Assembly (NCBI RefSeq): GCF_003688665.1
Contig: NZ_REFO01000013.1
Location: forward strand, 110,835-174,834
DNA length: 64,000 nt
Reading direction: 5' to 3'
Origin: Hydrogenothermus marinus
Lineage (GTDB): Bacteria; Aquificota; Aquificia; Aquificales; Hydrogenothermaceae
Positions 27,532 through 37,209 of the stretch are shown piece by piece. Within the stretch, counting starts at the first letter, position 1. The number at the start of each line of letters is the position of its first letter. A model generated the notes under the pieces. The model did not search any database. It was not told the origin of the DNA and worked only from the letters and a program-made list of their open reading frames with translations. The position numbers and the translations under genes were made by a program.

Positions 27532-28105
27532 TAAAGAGCTCCTTTTCCACAATCTCACAGATAATATGCCCGATAGTTATGTGTACTTCTTGAATTCGTG
27601 GTGTATCTGTTGAAGGTACGTTTATAAGGTACTTACAAAGCTCCTTTAACCTTCCACCGCTTTTTCCTGTTAATCCGACCGTAACTAAGCCTTTACTATT
27701 AGCCACCTCCACTGCCTTAACTACATTCTTTGAATTCCCTGAAGTAGATATTCCAATCAGTATATCCCCTTTTTCACCTTTAGCTTTTACTAGTCTGGAA
27801 TAAACTTCATCATATGAGTAATCATTTGCAACTGCTGTTAAATAAGAAGTATTTACATGGAGAGCTTCGGCAAAGAGCGGTTCCCTATCAAAATAGAATT
27901 TACCTGAAAGTTCTGCAGCAATGTGTTGAGCATCAGCTGCACTACCACCGTTACCACAAAATAAAACTTTATTACCCTTTTGAAACGCCTTAATAATTTC
28001 CTCAGCAACAGTAGCTATTGTTCTAAGGAGTTTTTCATTCTTCAAAATATTTGTCTTAACCCCAATGGAGCCCTTTAAACTATCCTTTACATTATTTATC
28101 AACAT
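27524..28105 (-). CDS. gmhA: Sedoheptulose 7-phosphate isomerase
   Basis: This 193-residue SIS-domain enzyme converts sedoheptulose 7-phosphate to D-glycero-D-manno-heptose 7-phosphate. The hallmark CGNGGSAADAQHIAAEL is present, followed by GISTSGNSKNV and HITIGHIICE. ATG 28105 has GGAGGG upstream and is preferred over a TTG inside the previous gene. DNA of this gene and hddA is visibly less AT-rich than the neighbours. Confidence 0.94.
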   Translation of the reverse strand: MLINNVKDSLKGSIGVKTNILKNEKLLRTIATVAEEIIKAFQKGNKVLFCGNGGSAADAQHIAAELSGKFYFDREPLFAEALHVNTSYLTAVANDYSYDEVYSRLVKAKGEKGDILIGISTSGNSKNVVKAVEVANSKGLVTVGLTGKSGGRLKELCKYLINVPSTDTPRIQEVHITIGHIICEIVEKELFNA

Positions 28106-28107
28106 CT

Positions 28108-29130
28108 CTACACCCTCCAAGTTTCTAAACCATACTTTGTAAATTGAAATCTTCTAAATTCTCCACCAAATTTCTTTAAAGCTTCTATGACTTTGTAACG
28201 TGAATTCCCAGGACAGTATAACATCATAAATCCACCTCCACCAGCCCCTGAAATTTTACCTCCTATTGCTCCCGCTTTCTTAGCAGTTTCATATATTTCC
28301 TCTATCAAAGGATTTGTTATACTGCTGGCCATCTGTTTCTTGTACTGCCAACCGAAGTCTAGGATTTCCCCTATTTTATCTAACTCTCCCTTTAATATGG
28401 CCTCCTTCATCAAAATAGATTGTTCTTTAAGCTTATGCATAGCCTCTATAGACTTTGTTCTTTTCTGTTTTACATTTTTCACTTGAGCTTCAATTATCTT
28501 AGAGGATAGCCTACTGGTACCCGTGTAGTATAATAAGAGATTAAATTGTAATTCATTAACAATCTCCGGTTTAATCCTTAGTGGATTAACAATAACTCTG
28601 TCATTATCATAGAATTCCATAAAGTTAAATCCACCAAAAGTAGCAGCATACTGGTCTTGCTTTCCTCCAGCCATTCCTAAATCTTTTCTTTCAATTTCAT
28701 AGGCTAAGTGGGATATATCGTACTCTCCAAGCGGTAATTTTAGCCACTCAACAAATGCTCCAATTATAGCTACAACTAAGGTTGAGGAACTTCCCAAACC
28801 AGAACCAGGAGGTGCATCTACATAAGTAGTAAGTTCAAACGATAACGGTTCTTTTGTGAAATCTTTAACAATCCTGTTATAAATTCCCTTTAATAAATCA
28901 AGCTTTCCATCTATTTCAATTTCAAGAGTTTCTGCAAATTCTAAGCTTTCACTCCTATCTACAGAGTTAAAAACAATTTTTCCGTCATCTCTTGGTTCTA
29001 TTGAAGCATAAGCATACATACTAATCGTTGCATTTAAAACAGCTCCACCATACATGTCAGCATATGGACTTACATCTGTCCCTCCACCAGCTAATCCTAA
29101 TCTTAATGGTGCTTTACTTCTTATGAGCAT
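28108..29130 (-). CDS. hddA: D-glycero-alpha-D-manno-heptose 7-phosphate kinase
   Basis: This 340-residue GHMP kinase has motif 1 [13 protein letters not shown] at the N terminus, motif 2 [11 protein letters not shown] near residue 108 and motif 3 [13 protein letters not shown] near the end. The family makes heptose 1,7-bisphosphate for GDP-heptose. It stands immediately upstream of gmhA, giving the complete set hddA-gmhA-hddC-gmhB for GDP-D,D-heptose rather than the ADP-heptose route. Confidence 0.92.
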   Translation of the reverse strand: MLIRSKAPLRLGLAGGGTDVSPYADMYGGAVLNATISMYAYASIEPRDDGKIVFNSVDRSESLEFAETLEIEIDGKLDLLKGIYNRIVKDFTKEPLSFELTTYVDAPPGSGLGSSSTLVVAIIGAFVEWLKLPLGEYDISHLAYEIERKDLGMAGGKQDQYAATFGGFNFMEFYDNDRVIVNPLRIKPEIVNELQFNLLLYYTGTSRLSSKIIEAQVKNVKQKRTKSIEAMHKLKEQSILMKEAILKGELDKIGEILDFGWQYKKQMASSITNPLIEEIYETAKKAGAIGGKISGAGGGGFMMLYCPGNSRYKVIEALKKFGGEFRRFQFTKYGLETWRV

Positions 29131-30295
29131 CTATCACCTCTTCAATAGTTTCTATATAAACCTTTTCGTATAAAGACCACGTAAAGTGTTCTTTTATAAA
29201 TTTTCTGCTATTCTTCTTCAAAAAAGCATATTTATTCCTATTTCTAAATATATCGTTAATTACATTTGCAATTTCAACAGGATCATCTAAAATCAAATAA
29301 TCTCTCTTATCTTTTGCTCCAATTGGAGCAGCAGCTAATGATGATACTATATTTATTGTTCCTAAAGCCATTGATTCTAATACTTTGTTTTGAATTCCAC
29401 CTCCTGTTTGCATAGGAGCAACTACGCATAAGCTTGACTTTAATATCAAATACGGATCTTCCACAAAACCAGCAACTTCAACATTTCTATACTTTCTAGC
29501 AAGGTCTTTTATTTTCTTAGTTGGATTTACTCCAATTATAATAAATTTAATATTTAGATTTAATTTGTTTAAGACATTTTCGGTGAACCAAATTACTGCA
29601 TCTATATTAGGTTGATAGTCCATTTTTCCAAAAAATGCCACATAATTTTTGTATTTTTCATCCTGATCATCGTATGTAAAAAGAGCTTCATTTACACCAT
29701 GAGGAATAAATTTTATCTTGTTAGGCAAATTGAAATACTTTATTTCTTCTCTGTTAAATAACAAAGTTTTGTCATACTTGTTTATCATTTCTTTTTCATA
29801 ACGAAGTAATCTTTTAGATTCAAACATATATATAGATTTCCAGAATAAGGATTTAACTCTCGCAGAAGATCTTTTATAATTAAGGCCTATGCTATCTGCC
29901 ATATCAAAAATTTTCGGTTTATCTATACTATCAGAATATTTGGCTGTTCTTACAAGAGTAGCAATAATACAATCCATATCTTTTGAAATACTATTAATGT
30001 ACTCTTGCACATCTTTGAAGTAATAATAATTTACTTGTAATGGTTCTTTATTAAAAATTGCCCTTGAAGTAGAAAGAAGAAAATCAAATTTTGATTTCTT
30101 AAAAATCTTGCAACTGGTAGTATATTTTTCTAAAACTTTTTTTGTTTCATCAGTAGGTATTTCATCAGTTATAGTTACTAAATGTACTTCATAATATTTT
30201 GATAATATTTTTAATAAGTTAAAATTTTTTAATCTATCTCCACCAAAAGGAGGATATGGAATTCTACTGGTAATTAACAGTATTTTTTTAGACAT
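29114..30295 (-). CDS. Glycosyltransferase family 4 (GT-B) protein
   Basis: This 393-residue enzyme starts [21 protein letters not shown], typical of GT4 proteins in exopolysaccharide loci. It has [10 protein letters not shown] before the donor domain and [18 protein letters not shown] at about 313-330, where the donor phosphate and base are bound. It overlaps hddA by 17 bases and may transfer heptose, but the sugar cannot be deduced. Confidence 0.87.
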   Translation of the reverse strand: MSKKILLITSRIPYPPFGGDRLKNFNLLKILSKYYEVHLVTITDEIPTDETKKVLEKYTTSCKIFKKSKFDFLLSTSRAIFNKEPLQVNYYYFKDVQEYINSISKDMDCIIATLVRTAKYSDSIDKPKIFDMADSIGLNYKRSSARVKSLFWKSIYMFESKRLLRYEKEMINKYDKTLLFNREEIKYFNLPNKIKFIPHGVNEALFTYDDQDEKYKNYVAFFGKMDYQPNIDAVIWFTENVLNKLNLNIKFIIIGVNPTKKIKDLARKYRNVEVAGFVEDPYLILKSSLCVVAPMQTGGGIQNKVLESMALGTINIVSSLAAAPIGAKDKRDYLILDDPVEIANVINDIFRNRNKYAFLKKNSRKFIKEHFTWSLYEKVYIETIEEVIDAHKK

Positions 30296-31217
30296 TAAGC
30301 CTCCGAATGGTTTTGTGAACTATTCTAAGTCTTTTTGAAAAAGGATATCCTAAAGTTGATATTGTAAAATATATATTTTTTAATACTGGTAATTTTTCAG
30401 GGAAGTGTTTTTTAAAATAATAAAATTCACTTTTCACCTTCTCTCTAATTACGAATTCATTAATCTCAGAATTTTCGCTACTCTTTCCCTCAAAGTGGGT
30501 GATTACTATATCAGGAGTATACAATATTTTATATCCTTTAAGCTTTGCTCTATAACAGATTTCTTCATCCTCAGTATACATAAAAAAATTTTCATCAAAA
30601 CCACCAAGTTCCTCATATACTTCCCTACGAAATATTAAGCTACAGCCACTTGCCCAATCTATAAGCCCTTCTTTTTTTTCTTTATCGAAGTTTTCCAAAT
30701 ATACTTTAATAAAATTAGGTTTTATTGGAAACCACCTAAATAAGTTTAACGCGAATTTATTGTTTCTTACAAGTTGGCCTACTTTTAACAACCTTAGTGT
30801 TACTGTCCATAAATTTGAAAAAGATTGAACATTGGGTTGTAAAGTTCCATCTGGATATAAAACTTTTGTAGCTAATATACCAACTTCAGGAAATTTATTG
30901 AATTTATTTTCAATAATCTTTGTAATATTCTTGGTATTCAATAAAGTGTCATTATTTAATATATATATATATTTACCTTTACTATATTTAAAACCAATAT
31001 TGTTTGCCTTTCCAAAACCTAAATTTTTTGTATTATAAATATATTTGAAATTAGGACTATTTAATTTTTCAAAAAACTCTTTACTACCATCTGTTGAGGC
31101 GTTATCGACTAAAATAATTTCATAATCTTCCTTATTTAATTTATTTATGATGCTTTTAATAGCTTTATAAGTTATGTCTTTAGTATTATAATTTACTAGG
31201 ATAAAAGAAACTAGCAA
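30288..31217 (-). CDS. Glycosyltransferase family 2 protein (rhamnosyltransferase-like)
   Basis: This 309-residue GT-A enzyme has ILVNYNTKDIT at the N terminus, VDNASTDGS, the DxD-type NNDTLL and the ASGCSLIFRREV plus GGFDENFFMYTEDEE segment common in WbbL-like rhamnosyltransferases. The start is TTG, overlapping the polymerase stop by seven bases. Because dTDP-deoxysugar genes lie upstream in the same operon, a deoxyhexose donor is plausible. Confidence 0.87.
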   Translation of the reverse strand: MLVSFILVNYNTKDITYKAIKSIINKLNKEDYEIILVDNASTDGSKEFFEKLNSPNFKYIYNTKNLGFGKANNIGFKYSKGKYIYILNNDTLLNTKNITKIIENKFNKFPEVGILATKVLYPDGTLQPNVQSFSNLWTVTLRLLKVGQLVRNNKFALNLFRWFPIKPNFIKVYLENFDKEKKEGLIDWASGCSLIFRREVYEELGGFDENFFMYTEDEEICYRAKLKGYKILYTPDIVITHFEGKSSENSEINEFVIREKVKSEFYYFKKHFPEKLPVLKNIYFTISTLGYPFSKRLRIVHKTIRRLNV

Positions 31218-32449
31218 CTCGTCTCTCCCTTTTTATGTATATACGTAATATAATTTCTAACTTTTATAAAAAGTAACATATATACTATAAATATAGTCCA
31301 AAAATTTTCAAATGTATATCCTAAATAAGAAAATAGTAAAATTATTATAATACTTCTTTCAAGTCTATTGCCATAATATAACAGTAAGGTAAAAATAACA
31401 ACTTGTATTAGTGCCCCCAAGATTCCCCCGTACAAAAATAAATTTGCTAAAGTAGATTCCGGTATTTGGTTTTCCTGAAAATAAAAATTTTGTAATTTAG
31501 GTAATTCAGAATACCTATTCATAAACGTACCAGTTCCTCTATAACCGTAACCGAATAACATTTCGGTAGGTTTAGCATAAACTATATTGAAAACTTTTGA
31601 AATATATATAAGATGCCTATACTTACCATCATCATAATTTACAAAAGAAGGTTTAACAATAAAAGAGATTATATAAACAAACAAGAAAAGAAAGCTTATG
31701 CTAGTCATTGCTAGTACCTTATTCTTCCTATAAAGAAAGTTAAATATTAGATAAACAATAAAAGCTACTATTCCTGTGGTTGAGAGAGTTAGAAAAATGG
31801 ATAACGCTATGATAACAAGCAACTTTTTACTTTTTGAAGTTTCATAAACATAAATAAATCCAATAACTAAGGCAGTTGCTATACCACCTGGATCCCATCC
31901 TATCCCAGCCGATCTCAACAAAAATATATTTGAATTCATGAAAGAGACATGTAATCTATTTGTTAAACCATGATCATTTCCTAATACAAGAAACCGCAAA
32001 TTTTCATTAATAGAGAAAAAACCTCCTACTGTGTAATAATATATAGTATCTGCAAATATCCATAAAGAATTAATCAATACAGACACAACAAACCCTTTCA
32101 TAAAAATACGAAAATAAGACTTTAATTGTTTTGATTGATTGGATAGTAAAAATATAATTGTTACAATAATACTATATCTAATAGCTACTAAGATACTTTT
32201 AATCGGACTTTCGGTATTAATAGTTGCTCCAATTATTGTTATAAGAAAGAAAATGATAATTACAAAGTATACTATCAATAAAAATACATTAAATCTAATA
32301 TTTGATTTTAAAAGATTAAAAAACAACAATGACAACAGCAAAACAAGAAAAAAATCTACTATCTTTATTCCATAGAAATCAGGAATAAAGATGAGGCTAA
32401 ATACTCCTATGAGAAAAACTAGTAATTTTACAATATTAATTTTTTCCAT
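31211..32449 (-). CDS. O-antigen polymerase/ligase-like membrane protein (Wzy role)
   Basis: This 412-residue protein has about eleven membrane helices and a larger loop around residues 260-330. RSAGIGWDPGGIATAL and the helix ending LTLSTTGIVAF resemble the Wzy/WaaL superfamily. I prefer ATG 32449 over TTG 32470. Neither has a good RBS, and the ATG lies one base after the TGA of the GT2 remnant. It would polymerise the repeat units flipped by the adjacent Wzx. Confidence 0.72.
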   Translation of the reverse strand: MEKINIVKLLVFLIGVFSLIFIPDFYGIKIVDFFLVLLLSLLFFNLLKSNIRFNVFLLIVYFVIIIFFLITIIGATINTESPIKSILVAIRYSIIVTIIFLLSNQSKQLKSYFRIFMKGFVVSVLINSLWIFADTIYYYTVGGFFSINENLRFLVLGNDHGLTNRLHVSFMNSNIFLLRSAGIGWDPGGIATALVIGFIYVYETSKSKKLLVIIALSIFLTLSTTGIVAFIVYLIFNFLYRKNKVLAMTSISFLFLFVYIISFIVKPSFVNYDDGKYRHLIYISKVFNIVYAKPTEMLFGYGYRGTGTFMNRYSELPKLQNFYFQENQIPESTLANLFLYGGILGALIQVVIFTLLLYYGNRLERSIIIILLFSYLGYTFENFWTIFIVYMLLFIKVRNYITYIHKKGETSC

Positions 32450-32450
32450 A

Positions 32451-32930
32451 TCATTTTTCCATTTTTTCAATTAAATTATATAAAACCTTTTTATCAATAA
32501 TTACATCATTATTAAGCAACCAAATATATTTAAATCATCTTTAGCTATAGCATATTTTATTCTAATATTATTTTTTGCTGCAAAATCTCTGGAATTTATT
32601 CGTAATTCTATTAAAGATTTTATTATTCAAGGTTTCTTCTATCTATTTATCCCCTTTTTCTGCTTCTTCACGGTTGTAATAAACATAAGGAATTGGCTTT
32701 TTAATTGGAGGATGAGATAGATATCTTAGCGAATGATTAGGTTTCACCCAAACATCAAGTTTTCCTTCAGCCCAAGCTTTGATATATTCCATTGAATTAT
32801 TAGGAGAATCATTATCCACAACAATAACTTGATAATTTGGATAATCATTTCTTAAAACACTCTCTAAACACTCTATCGTATCTGCCCAGCCGTTATAGTT
32901 TAAAATGATTATATATACTTTTTTATTCAT
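32451..32930 (-). pseudogene. Remnant of a glycosyltransferase family 2 gene
   Basis: The first 95 codons (32643-32930) give a GT2 N terminus with IILNYNGWADTIECL and VVDNDSPNNS, then a stop. Beyond it, a second frame encodes AAKNNIRIKYAIAKDDLN, and after another frameshift LLNNDVIIDKKVLYNLIEKM. These follow the order of a normal GT2 (GNNxGIxYA, then NNDT). The last stop, TGA at 32451-32453, touches the polymerase start. The gene has therefore lost its central part to small deletions and its C-terminal half altogether. It has a good RBS (AAGGAG). Confidence 0.82.
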
Positions 32931-32941
32931 ATTTTAACTCC

Positions 32942-33145
32942 TTAACCGTCTCTTGCCTCGTGATTTGACACACCTTCCCTTAAAGCACTATCAATCACTT
33001 GCTTAAAAAAAGATATCAATATTAAATTTTGGGCAAATATAACATATACAAAATACAAATAAAAAAATAAAGAAATTGGATTAAAAGAAAAAAATTCTAT
33101 TTTTGATAATCTGAAAAATATAACAGATAAAAGAAAATTATCATA
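32942..33145 (-). pseudogene. C-terminal remnant of a membrane protein gene
   Basis: A 67-codon open stretch without a usable start reads through a hydrophobic helix (NPISLFFYLYFVYVIFAQN) into a polar tail, QVIDSALREGVSNHEARDG, and ends at TAA just before the RBS of the GT2 remnant. The position suggests it was once the gene upstream of that GT2, perhaps a polymerase. The rest of the 250-base gap shows nothing further. Confidence 0.5.
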
Positions 33146-33180
33146 TTAAAAATAATTAAATTAATAGTACTATCCAACAT

Positions 33181-34071
33181 TTATTTTAACCAACTACTAA
33201 GATCTCTTTGTATCAATTCTTGTGTTTTTTTAATATCTTGTTCAAAAAAAGGAAGCAAATATTTTCTATCCTTCTCACTTAAAACAGGTTTCTGATTCTC
33301 AAAAAATATTTTTCTATAAAAATTCTTGAATTCATTCCAAAAATTTGAAGGAATTATGGGCTTCAAATTTCTACCCCACTTTAAGATAAACTTATTTATA
33401 GAAGGAGGTATACGAGGAACATAACTAGGATTTTGTGGAGTAATATCTATCTTTACATTACTATCAACATCAAGGAAAACAAATATATTCTTTAAAGTGT
33501 TTTCAAGATTATTCTTTAAATCTTCAAAAAGCAAAATTTTTACATTTTTTTTAGGGAATATATCTAAATATCTTTTTACTTGTTCATAATAAAGCCCAAA
33601 TTCTATATATAAATATGCACTACCCAAAATTCCTTTTGAATTTTTATAATCATTAACAACCTCTTTTATGAAATTTTTTTCTGTTGTTAATCCTATCATT
33701 AAATTCATTAAATATTGAGAAAATGCTCTTTCTATTGGATCTCTCAAAATTATTAGTATTTTTGCATTAGGATTGTATTTAAAAATTTCCGCCGCAGCAA
33801 CTTTAGAATACAAATAACTAACACTTGCTTCTCCTACAACTTTTTCTTTTTTTCTATCCTTAAACAATTGAATATATTCATTAAAATCTTTTATAAATGT
33901 GTTTACTCCTTTATGTCTTTTAATAAATTCATTAATATCTGTATCTTTTGCAAAATAATTAGGTTCCTTTATTGGACTCATATAAATATCTGGGTGTTGT
34001 TTAAAATAATAATATAACGAAGTTGTGCCTGCCTTACCTGCTCCTACAATAAAAAAATTAGGTATTTTCAT
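33181..34071 (-). CDS. PAPS-dependent sulfotransferase
   Basis: This 296-residue enzyme transfers sulfate from PAPS, probably to a sugar hydroxyl. The 5'-phosphosulfate loop is IPNFFIVGAGKAGTTSL with catalytic Lys at position 13. The 3'-phosphate site ILRDPIERAFSQY lies at about 107-119 with the conserved Arg and Ser. This layout matches heparan/NodH-like carbohydrate sulfotransferases (Sulfotransfer family). The ATG overlaps the flippase stop as TGATG, so translation is coupled. There is no signal peptide or membrane helix, so it acts on the cytoplasmic face before flipping. Confidence 0.9.
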   Translation of the reverse strand: MKIPNFFIVGAGKAGTTSLYYYFKQHPDIYMSPIKEPNYFAKDTDINEFIKRHKGVNTFIKDFNEYIQLFKDRKKEKVVGEASVSYLYSKVAAAEIFKYNPNAKILIILRDPIERAFSQYLMNLMIGLTTEKNFIKEVVNDYKNSKGILGSAYLYIEFGLYYEQVKRYLDIFPKKNVKILLFEDLKNNLENTLKNIFVFLDVDSNVKIDITPQNPSYVPRIPPSINKFILKWGRNLKPIIPSNFWNEFKNFYRKIFFENQKPVLSEKDRKYLLPFFEQDIKKTQELIQRDLSSWLK

Positions 34072-35438
34072 CAAAATTTTCTCCTTTTATATAATCTTGG
34101 ATAAAAAATCCATGTTTTTAATATATATTTTACCTTAATTGAAAACATAAAGTTCCAAAAAATCATACTTATTGCACTTGCTATAGCGGCACCTAAAATT
34201 CCAAAAATTGGAATTAATAAATAGTTAAGAATTATGTTAAGTAAAGCTCCTATAAATATTATATTTTGAACAAATTTTTGATTGCCCGTCATATCTAAAA
34301 TATATCCAACACTCCCAGCAACTGCATTTACAAACTGTCCTATAGTTAATACTATCAAAGCCAAAGCTCCTGCTTTAAATTCCTCACCAAATATATCTAA
34401 AATTTGCTTTGGAAAAATTAAAAATATAATCAATATTGGAAAAGATGTCCAAAATACAATTTTAGTTGATTGTTGAGCTACTTTTGAAAGTCCTTCTATA
34501 TCTTTTTTACCCCAAAATTCTGCAAACTTTGGGGCAGCTATTGTATTTATAGCCATCAATGTTATGCTTGTTACTGTTGCTAATCTTAATGCTACATTAT
34601 ATATCCCTACTTCTTCTTCTGTTCTAAACATCCCAAGCATTATGGTATCTGTCCATCCCATAATTAATGCTAAAGAGCTTGAAAATAGCATTGGGATAGA
34701 AACATGTAAAATTTTAGCATAAGATAATTTTTCTTTATCTATTTTCTGTTCTTGTCTTTTTTGTATAAATTTTATCCATAAAAAATATGCTGTTATAGAG
34801 ATAATAATTATAGAAAAGATAAACACTAATAAAGGTATTTGACTAATATCCCTTATATGTAAAAAGTTTTTATAAATAAAAAATGTTATTAGTCCAAGTA
34901 TAATTGAAGAAAGTATAAAAATCCCTGCCTGTTGTAAAAACATATACTCTTTTATCTTTTTTAGTCCTCTTATGCTTTCTGTATGAATATACAGTAAAAC
35001 AAAAGGCAAAATTCCTATAGAAACTATCTGAAAGTATTTAAATAAATACGGTTTATGAAATATATATTCTGCAATATAAGGAGATAATAAAAAAACTAAT
35101 ATAGATAATATTAAAGAAATAGGAATAACAAGTTTTATAGCTTTTTTATAAATATCCTTTACTATATCCCACTTACCTTGAGAAGAATACTCTGCAACAA
35201 ATCTTAAAAGTGCAGTATCCATTCCAACTCTTCCTACCACAGAAGCAATTTGAAGGACTGTAAAAGAAAGAGCAAATATACCCATTGCTTCTGCACCATA
35301 GCCTCTAGTAATTATCAAAGTAAATATATATCCGGCAATTAAACCTAAAACTTTTATGACAAAAGCTATAGAAGAGCCTTTTAAAAGCTCTTTTAAATGT
35401 ATATCTTTATTTAATTTATCTTTTAATTTTGCTATCAT
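34071..35438 (-). CDS. Polysaccharide flippase (Wzx family), copy 2
   Basis: This 455-residue polytopic protein is closely related to the flippase at 21.9-23.3 kb, with the same N-terminal block (DIHLKELL..GYIFTLIITRGYGAEAMGIFA) and the central SIPMLFSSSLALIMGWTDTIMLGMF. It starts one base after sat ends on the minus strand, so it belongs to the sulfate-activation operon. This suggests it exports the sulfated unit. Confidence 0.9.
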   Translation of the reverse strand: MIAKLKDKLNKDIHLKELLKGSSIAFVIKVLGLIAGYIFTLIITRGYGAEAMGIFALSFTVLQIASVVGRVGMDTALLRFVAEYSSQGKWDIVKDIYKKAIKLVIPISLILSILVFLLSPYIAEYIFHKPYLFKYFQIVSIGILPFVLLYIHTESIRGLKKIKEYMFLQQAGIFILSSIILGLITFFIYKNFLHIRDISQIPLLVFIFSIIIISITAYFLWIKFIQKRQEQKIDKEKLSYAKILHVSIPMLFSSSLALIMGWTDTIMLGMFRTEEEVGIYNVALRLATVTSITLMAINTIAAPKFAEFWGKKDIEGLSKVAQQSTKIVFWTSFPILIIFLIFPKQILDIFGEEFKAGALALIVLTIGQFVNAVAGSVGYILDMTGNQKFVQNIIFIGALLNIILNYLLIPIFGILGAAIASAISMIFWNFMFSIKVKYILKTWIFYPRLYKRRKF

Positions 35439-36593
35439 CTATAAATTCTTAGCCCACTCAATAAGTATATCTGCAACTTCAGGTCTTGAAAACTCCTTAG
35501 GAGGCCTTTTACCTTCCCTTAACATTGCTCTTACTTTTGTTCCACTTAAATGAATATGATCCTCTTTTGGATGAGGACATGTTTTTGCTGAAGCCATATT
35601 CTCACATTTTTTGCAGTAAAAAGAGTGTTCAAATTTTAAAGGCTGTATTTCAAGCTCATCTATAAACTGCTCTACAAACTCCTGTGCTTCATATGTTCCA
35701 TAATAATCTCCAACTCCTGCATGATCCCTTCCTATTATCATATGTGTAGCACCATAATTTTTTCTCATTAGCATATGATGTACTGCTTCTCTTGGTCCTG
35801 CGTAATGCATTGATGCAGGTAATACTGATAAATGTACTTTTTCTTTATTAAAGTAGTTATCTATTAATGTTTCATAACATCTCATTCTTACATCTGCAGG
35901 AATATCATCTGGTTTTGTTTCTCCAACTAATGGATGAATCATAACTCCATCCATTGGTTCCAATGCTGTTTTTATTATGTATTCATGTGCTCTATGGATT
36001 GGGTTTCTTGTTTGAAAGGCTACTACCTTTTTCCATCCTTTCTTTTTTATATTTTCTCTTACTTGTGAAGGATCTAAGTAGTATTTCTCATCAATACCTT
36101 CTCTTAAAGGTCTGTTTATAAGTCTTATTATCTCTCCACCTATAAAGTTATTACCTGCATTTTTAACAACTTTTACACCTGGATGTTCTATATCTGTAGT
36201 TTTAAATACATTTTTACAGTAATTTTCAAGATCAAGATTAAATTTATCTTCTATAACCATAATCGCTATTAATCTTTCATTTTTATCATATAAAGCTATC
36301 TCATCTCCTAATTTTAAATCTTTATAAATATCTTCTGGTAATGGTAAAACTATAGGAATTGACCATAGAAGACCATTTTTTAGATGGATATTATTTATAA
36401 CTTCTTCTGCATCTTCCTTAGTCATAAATCCATTTAAAGGAGAAAATCCTCCATTTGCTATCATTTCACAATCGCTTACATATCTATCGGCTATCACTAT
36501 TTTTTTTAAGCTTTTTGCTTTTTCTATAAGTTCCTTTTTTTCTTCTTCTGTTGCTATTTTATTTATTAATTTTCCTCCATGTGGGTTTAACAT
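35439..36593 (-). CDS. sat: Sulfate adenylyltransferase (ATP sulfurylase)
   Basis: This 384-residue homo-oligomeric type enzyme makes APS from ATP and sulfate. Active-site motifs are QTRNPIHRAHE near residue 190 and the GRDHAG loop near 280. A C-terminal zinc-binding segment (CKKCENMASAKTCPHP) is typical of thermophile and sulfur-oxidiser forms. GGAGGAAAT precedes the ATG. In sulfur oxidisers the same enzyme can run in reverse, but the neighbouring cysC and sulfotransferase favour the forward direction here. Confidence 0.96.
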   Translation of the reverse strand: MLNPHGGKLINKIATEEEKKELIEKAKSLKKIVIADRYVSDCEMIANGGFSPLNGFMTKEDAEEVINNIHLKNGLLWSIPIVLPLPEDIYKDLKLGDEIALYDKNERLIAIMVIEDKFNLDLENYCKNVFKTTDIEHPGVKVVKNAGNNFIGGEIIRLINRPLREGIDEKYYLDPSQVRENIKKKGWKKVVAFQTRNPIHRAHEYIIKTALEPMDGVMIHPLVGETKPDDIPADVRMRCYETLIDNYFNKEKVHLSVLPASMHYAGPREAVHHMLMRKNYGATHMIIGRDHAGVGDYYGTYEAQEFVEQFIDELEIQPLKFEHSFYCKKCENMASAKTCPHPKEDHIHLSGTKVRAMLREGKRPPKEFSRPEVADILIEWAKNL

Positions 36594-36603
36594 AAATTTC
36601 CTC

Positions 36604-37209
36604 CTAAATAATTTTCTTATTTTCTAAATAATCTATTATTTTTTTTACAGACTCTTCTAAACTCATTTTATCTGTTTCAACAACTATTTCTGGATTTTCA
36701 GGTTCCTCATAAGGATCATCTATTCCTGTAAAGTTTTTTATTATTCCTTGTCTTGCTTTTTTGTACAAACCTTTTACATCTCTTTGTTCACAAACTTCAA
36801 GAGGACATTTTACATATATCTCTATGAACTCATCTTCCTCTACTAAATTTCTTACAAAATTTCTATCTTTTCTGTACGGAGATATAAAAGCAGTCAAAGT
36901 AATTATACCTGCATCAACAAAAAGTTTAGCAACTTCACCAATTCTTCTTATATTTTCTTCTCTATCTTCTGCTGAAAATCCTAAATCTTTATTTAAACCT
37001 GTTCTTATATTGTCTCCATCTAAAACATAAGTATTTATTCCCCTTTCAAAAAGCTTTTCTTCTACTGCATGGGCAAGAGTAGATTTACCGCTCCCAGAAA
37101 GCCCTGTAAACCATAAAATAGCGGATTTATGCCCTTTTTGTCTTTGTCTATCTTCTTTAGTAATATTTCCTTTATGTGGAATAATAAATCTTTCTTCCTT
37201 TTGTTGCAT
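36604..37209 (-). CDS. cysC: Adenylylsulfate kinase
   Basis: This 201-residue enzyme phosphorylates APS to PAPS. The P-loop is GLSGSGKST, followed by [27 protein letters not shown] and [10 protein letters not shown], all CysC hallmarks. I use ATG 37209, with AGGGGGA upstream and a TAATG overlap with the permease stop, rather than an earlier in-frame start. It lies 10 bases upstream of sat. Confidence 0.96.
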   Translation of the reverse strand: MQQKEERFIIPHKGNITKEDRQRQKGHKSAILWFTGLSGSGKSTLAHAVEEKLFERGINTYVLDGDNIRTGLNKDLGFSAEDREENIRRIGEVAKLFVDAGIITLTAFISPYRKDRNFVRNLVEEDEFIEIYVKCPLEVCEQRDVKGLYKKARQGIIKNFTGIDDPYEEPENPEIVVETDKMSLEESVKKIIDYLENKKII

